Counted from the first letter of the stretch, positions 1-10,770 are shown. The stretch is DNA of 64,000 nucleotides from Nematostella vectensis (GCF_932526225.1 NC_064046.1:15823408-15887407), one strand, 5' to 3'. Numbers and translations are program-made. The notes: generated by a model from the letters alone, not told the origin.

Positions 1-294
1 TAATACTAATGGTATCGTAAACTATCCCAAGCAAAGTCACCATCGGACGAGAGGTTACATTCGGGAAAAGCTTCAGGGTTACATTCGGGAATTTGTTTTA
101 CGAGTGTAACCTCCAAAAGGTTACAATCGATAAATTTTTTTCCGAATGTAAATTCCAAAATGTAACATTAGGAAAAAAAAAACAGTATACTCGGAAAAAA
201 AGGTATATCAATCTATCGAGCGCTATGCTCTATGTTAGAATCTACTTAATCAAGTTATTCAAGGAATCTAGTTAGTTCTTGTGTGCATAAAATA

Positions 295-312
295 TGTACA
301 GGATCCTGAACA
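295..312. other. Near-perfect 18-bp dyad with BamHI site
   Basis: TGTACAGGATCCTGAACA reads as its own reverse complement except for one base pair (positions 4 and 15), with a perfect 10-bp core CAGGATCCTG. It recurs once per monomer. A few copies carry GGACCC in place of GGATCC (near 848, 49403, 49950, 61423, 61970), and these belong to related block copies. Such a dyad could be a binding site for a dimeric protein, which is inference. It also gives one BamHI cut per monomer. Confidence 0.6.
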
Positions 313-319
313 AAGCATG

Positions 320-336
320 AGCACATCAAAGATGCT
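320..336. other. Short bulged hairpin downstream of the dyad
   Basis: AGCACATC and GATGCT flank a three-A loop and can pair with a two-base bulge. The segment is well conserved between monomers, but so is all surrounding sequence, so conservation adds little support. Confidence 0.3.
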
Positions 337-415
337 GAGAGTACATAAAAATGTCCCTATACCTTCTTTTTACGTCATGACACCCCAAGAACAGTATAAT
401 TAAGTATTGATATTT

Positions 416-442
416 AAAAAAAAAAATAAAGAAAAAAAAATA
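416..442 (-). terminator. T-run after the tRNA-like segment, Pol III terminator-like
   Basis: On the + strand this is an A tract broken by a TAAAG-like interruption. On the minus strand it is two long T runs starting two bases after the tRNA-like 3' end. RNA polymerase III stops at four or more T residues, so any Pol III transcript started at the tRNA-like segment would be expected to end here. The tract varies in length between monomers. A recurrent variant carries an extra TAAAAAA step (near 18957, 20598, 28215, 33676, 35316, 42415, 53885, 58805). It could equally be a plain low-complexity tract. Confidence 0.45.
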
Positions 443-519
443 GGCTATCAGCGGGAATCGAACCCGGGTGGCTGCATTAGTAGTCAAGTGCCCGCAACGA
501 AAGACTAACGTGGCATTGC
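443..519 (-). pseudogene. tRNA-like segment with Pol III B box (one per monomer)
   Basis: Seen on the minus strand: a T arm with loop TTCGATT flanked by CCGGG and CCCGC (four of five stem pairs), which contains GGTTCGATTCC and matches the Pol III B-box consensus. Upstream is an anticodon-like loop, CTACTAA, with U33 and A37 in place and ACT in the anticodon position; its stem is poorly paired. The ends GCAATGC and TGATAGC pair at only four of seven positions, and the A box is weak. The segment is 77 nt, the size of a tRNA. The anticodon region resembles the tRNA-Ser(GCT) arm, but the long variable arm of tRNA-Ser is absent; this assignment is inference. Copies recur in every monomer. Some have a damaged B box, for example near 5378, 8628 and 57207. 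I judge it a degenerate tRNA relic that may still bind TFIIIC, not a working tRNA gene. Confidence 0.55.
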
Positions 520-596
520 TGAAGGGAATTGTAATGAAAATTACTATTAATACTATTGTTATCGTAAACTATCCCAAGCAAAGTCACCATCGGACT

Positions 597-661
597 GGAG
601 GTTACATTCGGGAAAAGCTTCAGGGTTACATTCGGGAATTTGTTTTACGAGTGTAACCTCC
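597..661. repeat. Inverted repeat spanning the 24-bp pair
   Basis: GGAGGTTACATTC (597-609) and GAGTGTAACCTCC (649-661) are reverse complements at 12 of 13 positions, separated by 39 bp. A second, weaker relation joins GTTACATTCGG at 625 with CCGAATGTAAA at 689. The monomer core is therefore built from one short motif placed in both directions. In the class with GTATCCTCC (for example 18634, 21369, 21908, 38812, 55201) the second arm carries an extra mismatch. Confidence 0.8.
600..647 (+). repeat. 24-bp direct subrepeat pair
   Basis: Two adjacent 24-bp units (600-623 and 624-647) both open with GGTTACATTCGGGA and then diverge. The first carries the HindIII site AAGCTT at 615-620, kept in nearly all monomers. 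The HindIII site is lost near 5521 and 24599 (one unit deleted), 22431 (AACCTT), 28418 (AGCTG) and 38242 (ATCTT). Confidence 0.9.
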
Positions 662-732
662 AAAAGGTTACAATCGATAATTATTTTTCCGAATGTAAAT
701 TCCAAAAAGTACCATTAGGAAAAATAAAACAG
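649..732 (+). repeat. Diverged 42-bp direct subrepeat pair
   Basis: Units 649-690 and 691-732 align without gaps over their first 31 bases at about 22 identities (GAGTGTAACC.. against GAATGTAAAT..). The same duplication shows in translation as ECNLQKVTIDN followed by ECKFQKVTLGK, which explains why the 60-codon frame looks internally repetitive. The tract between the units is a T run whose length differs from monomer to monomer. Confidence 0.8.
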
Positions 733-764
733 TATACTCGGAAAAAAAGGTATATCAATCTATC

Positions 765-777
765 GAGCGCTATGCTC
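765..777. other. Small conserved hairpin GAGC[G/A]-loop-TGCTC
   Basis: GAGCGCTATGCTC can pair as a five-pair stem with a three-base loop, the innermost pair being G-T (G-U in RNA). Frequent variants are GAGCGTTATGCTC, which changes only the loop, and GAGCATTATGCTC (near 1313, 29656, 50416, 62434), which turns the G-T pair into A-T. Single variants GAGCGATATGCTC (about 7847) and GAGCGCCATGCTC (about 55326) also leave the outer four pairs intact. A biological role is not shown. Confidence 0.5.
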
Positions 778-3639
778 TATCTTAGAATCTACTTAATCAA
801 GTTATCCAAGGAATCTAGTTAGTTCTTGTGTGCATAAAATATGTACAGGACCCTGAACAAAGCATGAGCACATCAAAGATGCTGAGAGTACATAAAAATG
901 TCCCTATACCTTCTTTTTATGTCATGACACACCAAGAACAGTATAAGTAAGTATCGATATTTAAAAAAAAAAATAAAGAAAAAAAAATAGGCTATCAGCG
1001 AGAATCGAACCCGGGTCGCTGCGTTAGTAGTCAAGTGCCCGCAACGAAAGACTAACGTGGCATTGCTGAAGGGAATTGTAATGAAAATTACTTTTAATAC
1101 TATTGGTATCGTAAACTATCCCAAGCAAAGTCACCATCGGACTGGAGGTTACATTCGGGAAAAGCTTCAGGGTTACATTCGGGAATTTGTTTTACGAGAG
1201 TAACCTCTAAAAGGTTACAATCGATAATTTTTTTTCCGAATGTAAATTCCAAAAAGTAACATTATGAAAAATAAAACAGTATACTCGGAAAAAAAGGTAT
1301 ATCAATCTATCGAGCATTATGCTCTATGTTAGAATCTACTTAATCAAGTTATCCAAGGAATCTAGTTAGTTCTTGTGTGCATAAAATATGTACAGGATCC
1401 TGAACAAAGCATGAGCACATCAAAGATGCTGAGAGTACATAAATATGTCCCTATACCTTCTTTTTATGTCATGACACACCAAGAACAGTATAATTAAGTA
1501 TCGATATTTAAAAAAAAAATAAAGAAAAAAAAATATGCTATCAGCGGGAATCGAACCCGGGTCGCTGCATTAGTAGTCAAGTGCCCGCAACGAAAGACTA
1601 ACGTGGCATTGCTGAAGGGAATTGTAATGAAAATTACTTTTAATACTAATGGTATCGTAAACTATCCCAAGCAAAGTCACCATCGGACTGGAGGTTACAT
1701 TCGGGAAAAGCTTCAGGGTTACATTCGGGAATTTGTTTTACGAGTGTAACCTCCAAAAGGTTACAATCGATAATTTTTTTTCCGAATGTAAATTCCAAAA
1801 AGTAACATTAGGAAAATTAAAACAGTATACTCGGAAAAAAAGGTATATCAATCTATCGAGCGCTATGCTCTATGTTAGAATCTACTTAATCAAGTTATTC
1901 AAGGGATCTAGTTAGTTCTTGTGTGCATAAAATATGTACAGGATCCTGAACATAGCATGAGCACATCAAAGATGCTGAGAGTACATAAAAATGTCCCTAT
2001 ACCTTCTTTTTATGTCATGACACACCAAGAACAGTATAATTAAGTATTGATATTTAAAAAAAAAATAAAGAAAAAAAAATAGGCTATCAGCGGGAATCGA
2101 ACCCGGGTGGCTGAATTAGTAGTCAAGTGCCCGCAACGAAAGACTAACGTGGCATTGCTGAAGGGAATTGTAATGAAAATTACTATTAATACTATTGTTA
2201 TCGTAAACTATCCCAAGCAAAGTCACCATCGGACTGGAGGTTACATTGGGGAAAAGCTTCAGCTTTACATTCGGGAATTCGTTTTACGAGTGTAACCTCC
2301 AAAAGGTTACAATCGATAATTATTTTTCCGAATGTAAATTTCAAAAAGTACCATTAGGAAAAATAAAACAGTATACTCGGAAAAAAAGGTATATCAATCT
2401 ATCGAGCGCTATGCTCTATGTTAGAATCTACTTAATGAAGTTATCCAAGGAATCTAGTTAGTTCTTGTGTGCATAAAATATGTACAGGATCCTGAACAAA
2501 GCATGAGCACATCAAAGATGCTGAGAGTACATAAAAATGTCCCTATACCTTCTTTTTATGTCATGACACACCAAGAACAGTAAAATTAAGTATCGATATT
2601 TAAAAAAAAAAAATAAAGAAAAAAAAATAGGCTATCAGCGAGAATCGAACCCGGGTCGCTGCGTTAGTAGTCAAGTGCCCGCAACGAAAGACTAACGTGG
2701 CACTGCTGAAGGGAATTGTAATGAAAATTACTTTTAATACTATTGGTATCGTAAACTATCCCAAGCAAAGTCACCATCGGACTGGAGGTTACATTCGGGA
2801 AAAGCTTCAGGGTTACATTCGGGAATTTGTTTTACGAGAGTAACCTCCAAAAGGTTACAATCGATATTTTTTTTTCCGAATGTAAATTCCAAAAAGTAAC
2901 ATTATGAAAAATAAAACAGTATACTCGGAAAAAAAGGTATATCAATCTATTGAGCGTTATGCTCTATGTTAGAATCTACTTAATCAAGTTATCCAAGGAA
3001 TCTAGTTAGTTCTTGTGTGCATAAAATATGTACAGGATCCTGAACAAAGCATGAGCACATCAAAGATGCTGAGAGTACATAAAAATGTCCCTATACCTTC
3101 TTTTTATGTCATGACACACCAAGAACAGTAGAATTAAGTATCGATATTTAAAAAAAAAAATAAAGAAAAAAAAATAGGCTATCAGCGAGAATCGAACCCG
3201 GGTAGCTGCGTTAGTAGTCAAGTGCCCGCAACGAAAGACTAACGTGGCATTGCTGAAGGGAATTGTAATGAAAATTACTTTTAATACTATTGGTATCGTA
3301 AACTATCCCAAGCAAAGTCACCATCGGACTGGAGGTTACATTCGGGAAAAGCTTCAGGGTTACATTCGGGAATTTGTTTTACGAGTGTAACCTCCAAAAG
3401 GTTACAATCGATAATTTTTTTTCCGAATGTAAATTCCAAAAAGTAACATTAGGAAAACTAAAACAGTATACTCGGAAAAAAAGGTATATCAATCTATCGA
3501 GCGCTATGCTCTATGTTAGAATCTACTTAATCAAGTTATCCAAGGAATCTAGTTAGTTCTTGTGTGCATAAAATATGTACAGGATCCTGAACAAAGCATG
3601 AGCACATCAAAGATGCTGAGAGTACATAAAAATGTCCCT

Positions 3640-5330
3640 ATACCTTGTTTTTATGTCATGACACACCAAGAACAGTATAATTAAGTATCGATATTAAAAA
3701 AAAAATTAAGAAAAAAAAATAGGCTATCAGCGGGAATTGAACCCAGGTCGCTGCGTTAGTAGTCAAGTGCCCGCAACGAAAGACTAACGTGGCATTGCTG
3801 AAGGGAATTGCAATAAAAATTACTTTTAATACTATTGGTATCGTAAACTATCCCAAGCAAAGTCACCATAGGGCTGGAGGTTACATTCGGGAAAAGCTTC
3901 AGGGTTACATTCGGGAATTTGTTTTACGAGTGTAACCTCCAAAAGGTTACAATCGATAATTTTTTTTCCGAATGTAAATTCCAAATAGTAACATTAGGAA
4001 AAATAAAACAGTATACTCGGAAAAAAAGGTATATCAATCTATCGAGCGCTATGCTCTATGTTAGAATCTACTTAATCAAGTTATCCAAGGAATCTACTTA
4101 GTTCTTGTGTGCATAAAATATGTACAGGATCCTGAACAAAGCATGAGCACATCAAAGATGCTGAGAGTACATAAAAATGTCCCTATACCTTCTTTTTATG
4201 TCATGACACACCCAGAACAGTATAATTAAGTATCGATATTTAAAAAAAAAAAAATAAAGAAAAAAAAAATAGGCTATCAGCGGGAATCGAACCCGGGTTG
4301 CTGCGTTAGTTGTCAAGTGCCCGCAACGAAAGACTAACGTGGCATTGCTGAAGGGATATGTAATGAAAATTACTTTTAATACTATTGGTATCGTAAACTA
4401 TCCCAAGCAAAGTCACCATAGGGCTGGAGGTTACATTCGGGAAAAGCTTCAGGGTTACATTCGGGAATTTGTTTTACGAGTGTAACCTCCAAAAGGTTAC
4501 AATCGATAATTTTTTTTCCGAATGTAAATTCCAAAAAGTAACATTAGGAAAAATAAAACAGTATACTCGGAAAAAAAGGTATATCAATCTATCGAGCGCT
4601 ATGCTCTATGTTAGAATCTACTTAATCAAGTTATCCAAGGAATCTACTTAGTTCTTGTGTGCATAAAATATGTACAGGATCCTGAACAAAGCATGAGCAC
4701 ATCAAAGATGCTGAGAGTACATAAAAATGTCCCTATACCTTCTTTTTATGTCATGACACACCCAGAACAGTATAATAAAGTATCGATATTTAAAAAAAAA
4801 AAAATAAAGAAAAAAAAAATAGGCTATCAGCGGGAATCGAACCCGGGTTGCTGCGTTAGTTGTCAAGTGCCCGCAACGAAAGACTAACGTGGCATTGCTG
4901 AATGGATATGTAATGAAAATTACTTTTAATACTATTGGTATCGTAAACTATCCCAAGCAAAGTCACCATCGGACTGGAGGTTACATTCGGGAAAAGCTTC
5001 AGGGTTACATTCGGGAATTTGTTTTACGAGTGTAACCTCCAAAAGGTTACAATCGATAATTTTTTTTCCAAATATAAATTCCAAAAAGTAACATTAGGAA
5101 AAATAAAACAGTATACTCGGAAAAAAAGGTATATCAATCTATCGAGCGCTATGCTCTATGTTAGAATCTACTTAAGTTATTCAAGGAATCTAGTTAGTTC
5201 TTGTGTGCATAAAATATGTACAGGATCCTGAACAAAGCATGAGCACATCAAAGATGCTGAGAGTACATAAAAATGTCCCTATACCTTCTTTTTATGTCAT
5301 GACACACCAAGAACAGTATAATTAAGTATC
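3640..5330 (+). repeat. Three-monomer block, copy 1 of 3
   Basis: Marks are ACCTTGTTTTTATG, GAATTGAACCCAGG, TGCAATAAAAATTAC, CATAGGGCTGG, then two monomers with long A tracts, TGCTGCGTTAGTTGTC and AAGGGATATG, and a final monomer with CCAAATATAAATTCC and a 6-bp loss in CTTAAGTTATTC. The same series recurs at about 9080-10770 (shift about 5437) and 12360-14030 (shift about 3275 from the second copy). Confidence 0.8.
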
Positions 5331-5520
5331 GATATTTAAAAAAAAAATAAAGAAAAAAAAATAGGCTATCAGCGAGAATCGAACACGGGTCGCTGCGTTA
5401 GTAGTCAAGTGCCCGCAACGAGAGACTAACGTGGCATTGCTGAAGGGAATTTAAACGAAAATTACTTTTAATACTATTGGTATCGTAAACTATCCCAAGC
5501 AAAGTCACCATCGGACTGGA

Positions 5521-5544
5521 GGTTACATTCGGGAATTTGTTTTA
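5521..5544 (+). repeat. Monomer with one 24-bp subrepeat deleted (first case)
   Basis: Only one GGTTACATTCGGGA unit is present where other monomers have two. The HindIII site is therefore absent, and the step from the previous anchor is 518 bp. The loss is exactly one subrepeat, as expected from slippage or recombination between the two units. Confidence 0.9.
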
Positions 5545-5949
5545 CGAGAGTAACCTCCAAAAGGTTACAATCGATAATTATTTTTCCGAATGTAAATTCC
5601 AAAAAGTACCATTAGGAAAAATAAAACAGTATACTCAGAAAAAAAGGTATATCAATCTATCGAGCGCTATGCTCTATGTTAGAATCTACTTAATCAAGTT
5701 ATCCAAGGAATCTAGTTAGTTCTTGTGTGCATAAAATATGTACAGGATCCTGAACAAAGCATGAGCACATCAAAGATGCTGAGAGTACATAAAAATGTCC
5801 CTATACCTTCTTTTTATGTCATGACACACCAAGAGCAGTATAATTAAGTATCGATATTTAAAAAAAAAATAAAGAAAAAAAAATATGCTATCAGCGGGAA
5901 TCGAACCCGGGTCGCTGCGTTAGTAGTCAAGTGCCCGCAACGAAAGACT

Positions 5950-7750
5950 AACGTGGCATTGCTGAAGGGAATTGCAATAAAAATTACTTTTAATACTATT
6001 GGTATCGTAAACTATCCCAAGCAAAGTCACCATAGGGCTGGAGGTTACATTCGGGAAAAGCTTCAGGGTTACATTCGGGAATTTGTTTTACGATTTTAAC
6101 CTGCAAAAGGTTACAATCGATAATTTTTTTTCCGAATGTAAATTCCAAAAAGTAACATTAGGAAAAATAAAACAGTATACTCGAAAAAAAAGGTATATCA
6201 ATCTATCGAACGCTATGCTCTATGTTAGAATCTACTTAATGAAGTTATCCAAGGAATCTAGTTAGTTCTTGTGTGCATAAAATATGTAAAGGATCCTGAA
6301 CAAAGCATGAGCACATCAAAGATGCTGAGAGTACATAAAAATGTCCCTGTACCTTCTTTTTATGTCATGACACACCAAGAACAGTATAATTAAGTATCGA
6401 TATTAAAAAAAAAATAAAGAAAAAAAAAGGCTATCAGCGGGAATCGAACCCAGGTCGCTGCGTTAGTAGTCAAGAGCCCGCAACGAAAGACTAACGTGGC
6501 ATTGCTGAAGGGAATTTTAATGAAAATTACTTTTAATACTAATGGTATCGTAAACTATCCCAAGCAAAGTCACCATCGGACTGGAGGTTACATTCGGGAA
6601 AAGCTTCAGGGTTACATTCGGGAATTTGTTTTACGAGTGTAACCTCCAAAAGGTTACAATCGATAATTTTTTTTCCGAATGTAAATTCCAAAAAGTAACA
6701 TTAGGAAAAATAAAACAGTATACTCGGAAAAAAAGGTATATCAATCTATCGAGCGCTATGCTCTATGTTAGAATCTACTTAATCAAGTTATTCAAGGAAT
6801 CTAGCTAGTTCTTGTTTGCATAAAATATGTACAGGATCCTGAACAAAGCATGAGCACATCAAAGATGCTGAGAGTACATAAAAATGTCCCTATACCTTCT
6901 TTTTATGTCATGACACACCAAAAACAGTATAATTAAGTATTGATATTTAAAAAAAAAAAATAAAGAAAAAAAAATAGGCTATCAGCTTGAATCGAACCCG
7001 GGTGGCTGCATTAGTAGTCAAGTGCCCGCAACGAAAGACTAACGTGGCATTGCTGAAGGGAATTGTAATAAAAATTACTATTAATACTATTGTTATCGTA
7101 AACTATCCCAAGCAAAGTCACCATCGGACTGGAGGTTACATTCGGGAAAAGCTTCAGGGTTACATTCGGGAATTTGTTTTACGAGTGTAACCTCCAAAAG
7201 GTTACAATCGATAATTATTTTTCCGAATGTAAATTCCAAAAAGTACCATTAGGAAAAATAAAACAGTATACTCGGAAAAAAAGGTATATCAATCTATCGA
7301 GCGCTATGCTCTATGTTAGAATCTACTTAATGAAGTTATCCAAGGAATCTAGTTAGTTCTTGTGTGCATAAAATATGTACAGGATCCTGAACAAAGCATG
7401 AGCACATCAAAGATGCTGAGAGTACATAAAAATGTCCCTATACCTTGTTTTTATGTCATGACACACCAAGAACAGTATAATTAAGTATCGATATTAAAAA
7501 AAAAATTAAGAAAAAAAAATAGGCTATCAGCGGGAATTGAACCCAGGTCGCTGCGTTAGTAGTCAAGTGCCCGCAACGAAAGACTAACGTGGCATTGCTG
7601 AAGGGAATTGCAATAAAAATTACTTTTAATACTATTGGTATCGTAAACTATCCCAAGCAAAGTCACCATAGGGCTGGAGGTTACATTCGGGAAAAGCTTC
7701 AGGGTTACATTCGGGAATTTGTTTTACGAGTGTAACCTCCAAAAGGTTAC
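5950..7750 (+). repeat. Block repeated nine monomers later (copy 1)
   Basis: It matches about 10870-12660 at a shift of about 4913 bp. Shared rare marks are the anchor region CGATTTTAACCTGC (6092; TAGCC in the partner), TATGTAAAGGATCC (about 6283), GTCCCTGTACC (about 6343), a short A tract ending AAAAGGC, and AATCTAGCTAGTTC (about 6799). Identity drops after about 7780, where the partner switches to CCAAATAGTAAC. Confidence 0.75.
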
Positions 7751-9079
7751 AATCGATAATTTTTTTTCCGAATGTAAATTCCAAAAAGTAACATTAGGAA
7801 AAATAAAACAGTATACTCGGAAAAAAAGGTATATCAATCTATCGAGCGATATGCTCTATGTTAGAATCTACTTAATCAAGTTATTCAAGGAATCTAGCTA
7901 GTTCTTGTTTGCATAAAATATGTACAGGATCCTGAACAAAGCATGAGCACATCAAAGATGCTGAGAGTACATAAAAATGTCCCTATACCTTCTTTTTATG
8001 TCATGACACACCAAGAACAGTAGAATTAAGTATCGATATTTAAAAAAAAAAAATAAAGAAAAAAAAATAGGCTATCAGCGAGAATCGAACCCGGGTAGCT
8101 GCGTTAGTAGTCAAGTGCCCGCAACGAAAGACTAACGTGGCATTGCTGAAGGGAATTGTAATGAAAATTACTTTTAATACTATTGGTATCGTAAACTATC
8201 CCAAGCAAAGTCACCATCGGACTGGAGGTTACATTCGGGAAAAGCTTCAGGGTTACATTCGGGAATTTGTTTTACGAGTGTAACCTCCAAAAGGTTACAA
8301 TAGATAATTTTTTTTCCGAATGTAAATTCCAAAAAGTAACATTAGGAAAACTAAAACAGTATACTCGGAAAAAAAGGTATATCAATCTATCGAGCGCTAT
8401 GCTCTATGTTAGAATCTACTTAATCAAGTTATCCAAGGAATCTAGTTAGTTCTTGTGTGCATAAAATATGTACAGGATCCTGAACAAAGCATGAGCACAT
8501 CAAAGATGCTGAGAGTACATAAAAATGTACCTATACCTTCTTTTTATGTCATGACACACCCAGAACAGTATAATTAAGTATCGATATTTAAAAAAAAATA
8601 AAGAAAAAAAATAGGCTATCAGCGGGAATAGAACCCGGGTCGCTGCGTTAGTAGTCAAGTGCCCGCAACGAAAGACTAACGTGGCATTGCTGAAGGGAAT
8701 TTTAATGAAAATTACTTTTAATACTAATGGTATCGTAAACTATCCCAAGCAAAGTCACCATCGGACTGGAGGTTACATTCGGGAAAAGCTTCAGGGTTAC
8801 ATTCGGGAATTTGTTTTACGAGTGTAACCTCCAAAAGGTTACAATCGATATTTTTTTTTCCGAATGTAAATTCCAAAAAGTAACATTAGGAAAAATAAAA
8901 CAGTATACTCGGAAAAAAAGGTATATCAATCTATCGAGCGCTATGCTCTATGTTAGAATCTACTTAATCAAGTTATTCAAGGAATCTAGTTAGTTCTTGT
9001 GTGCATAAAATATGTACAGGATCCTGAACAAAGCATGAGCACATCAAAGATGCTGAGAGTACATAAAAATGTCCCTTTA

Positions 9080-10770
9080 CCTTGTTTTTATGTCATGACA
9101 CACCAAGAACAGTATAATTAAGTATCGATATTAAAAAAAAAATTAAGAAAAAAAAATAGGCTATCAGCGGGAATTGAACCCAGGTCGCTGCGTTAGTAGT
9201 CAAGTGCCCGCAACGAAAGACTAACGTGGCATTGCTGAAGGGAATTGCAATAAAAATTACTTTTAATACTATTGGTATCGTAAACTATCCCAAGCAAAGT
9301 CACCATAGGGCTGGAGGTTACATTCGGGAAAAGCTTCAGGGTTACATTCGGGAATTTGTTTTACGAGTGTAACCTCCAAAAGGTTACAATCGATAATTTT
9401 TTTTCCGAATGTAAATTCCAAATAGTAACATTAGGAAAAATAAAACAGTATACTCGGAAAAAAAGGTATATCAATCTATCGAGCGCTATGCTCTATGTTA
9501 GAATCTACTTAATCAAGTTATCCAAGGAATCTACTTAGTTCTTGTGTGCATAAAATATGTACAGGATCCTGAACAAAGCATGAGCACATCAAAGATGCTG
9601 AGAGTACATAAAAATGTCCCTATACCTTCTTTTTATGTCATGACACACCCAGAACAGTATAATTAAGTATCGATATTTAAAAAAAAAAAAATAAAGAAAA
9701 AAAAAATAGGCTATCAGCGGGAATCGAACCCGGGTTGCTGCGTTAGTTGTCAAGTGCCCGCAACGAAAGACTAACGTGGCATTGCTGAAGGGATATGTAA
9801 TGAAAATTACTTTTAATACTATTGGTATCGTAAACTATCCCAAGCAAACTCACCATAGGGCTGGAGGTTACATTCGGGAAAAGCTTCAGGGTTACATTCG
9901 GGAATTTGTTTTACGAGTGTAACCTCCAAAAGGTTACAATCGATAATTTTTTTTCCGAATGTAAATTCCAAAAAGTAACATTAGGAAAAATAAAACAGTA
10001 TACTCGGAAAAAAAGGTATATCAATCTATCGAGCGCTATGCTCTATGTTAGAATCTACTTAATCAAGTTATCCAAGGAATCTAGTTAGTTCTTGTGTGCA
10101 TAAAATATGTACAGGATCCTGAACAAAGCATGAGCACATCAAAGATGCTGAGAGTACATAAAAATGTCCCTATACCTTCTTTTTATGTCATGACACACCC
10201 AGAACAGTATAATTAAGTATCGATATTTAAAAAAAAAAAAATAAAGAAAAAAAAAATAGGCTATCAGCGGGAATCGAACCCGGGTTGCTTCTTTAGTTGT
10301 CAAGTGCCCGCAACGAAAGACTAACGTGGCATTGCTGAAGGGATATGTAATGAAAATTACTTTTAATACTATTGGTATCGTAAACTATCCCAAGCAAAGT
10401 CACCATCGGACTGGAGGTTACATTCGGGAAAAGCTTCAGGGTTACATTCGGGAATTTGTTTTACGAGTGTAACCTCCAAAAGGTTACAATCGATAATTTT
10501 TTTTCCAAATATAAATTCCAAAAAGTAACATTAGGAAAAATAAAACAGTATACTCGGAAAAAAAGGTATATCAATCTATCGAGCGCTATGCTCTATGTTA
10601 GAATCTACTTAAGTTATTCAAGGAATCTAGTTAGTTCTTGTGTGCATAAAATATGTACAGGATCCTGAACAAAGCATGAGCACATCAAAGATGCTGAGAG
10701 TACATAAAAATGTCCCTATACCTTCTTTTTATGTCATGACACACCAAGAACAGTATAATTAAGTATCGAT
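9080..10770 (+). repeat. Three-monomer block, copy 2 of 3
   Basis: Same ordered variants as 3640-5330. One private change is AGCAAACTCACC near 9843. The final monomer again has the 6-bp loss (about 10608), giving the short 541-bp step to the next anchor. Confidence 0.8.

Larger units (their letters stand above)
416..962 (+). repeat. Reference monomer of the satellite (547 bp)
   Basis: This monomer is phased to start at its A-rich tract and is used here to place internal parts. In order: A-rich tract 416-442, minus-strand tRNA-like segment 443-519, linker 520-596, short-motif cluster 597-750, hairpin 765-777, dyad around 842-859 (mutated in this copy), then a stretch of about 100 bp with no clear structure up to the next A tract at 963. 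Relative to each anchor position, the tRNA-like segment lies about 197 to 121 bp upstream and the hairpin about 125 bp downstream. An A-rich reading frame of 183 bases opens at the anchor in most monomers, but it begins with TTG and I do not call it a gene. Confidence 0.95.
1..3560 (+). repeat. Higher-order block A, copy 1
   Basis: This run of monomers carries shared marks: AAAATGTAAC (about 159), GACACCCCAAG (about 379), ATTACTATTAATAC (about 540), ACATTATGAAAA (about 1259), GAGCATTATGCTC (about 1312), GGGGAAAAGCTTCAGC (about 2248) and AGGAAAACTAAAAC (about 3450). The same marks in the same general order recur at 28.9-31.6, 48.6-53.2 and 60.6-64.0 kb. Copy 1 has extra monomers compared with the 29-kb copy. 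Confidence 0.7.

Noticed and set aside
93-275. Recurrent 60-codon + strand frame in most monomers (starts MFYECNLQ when TTG is read as Met)
   Set aside because: It starts with TTG, has no ATG start in frame at the same place, is made of the 42-bp subrepeat plus A-rich sequence, and is broken by T-run length changes and stops in many monomers. Its recurrence is explained by the repeat itself.
430-436. AATAAA polyadenylation signals in the A-rich tract
   Set aside because: The hexamer is expected by chance in an A-rich tract and no upstream gene exists for it to serve.
493-506. Partial CENP-B box: minus-strand TTTCGTTGCGGG
   Set aside because: The consensus needs seven bases between TTCG and CGGG; here there are three. 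The match lies inside the tRNA-like segment and is probably chance.
416-519. SINE with A tail
   Set aside because: A tRNA-derived SINE has its tRNA head at the 5' end, then a body, then an A tail. Here the T-run follows the tRNA-like part directly on the same strand, there is no body between them, and no target-site duplications are visible.
468-656. Recurrent 62-codon + strand frame across the tRNA-like segment
   Set aside because: It starts with GTG in the tRNA-like segment and depends on single variants, and it is open only in some monomer classes. No recognisable domain.
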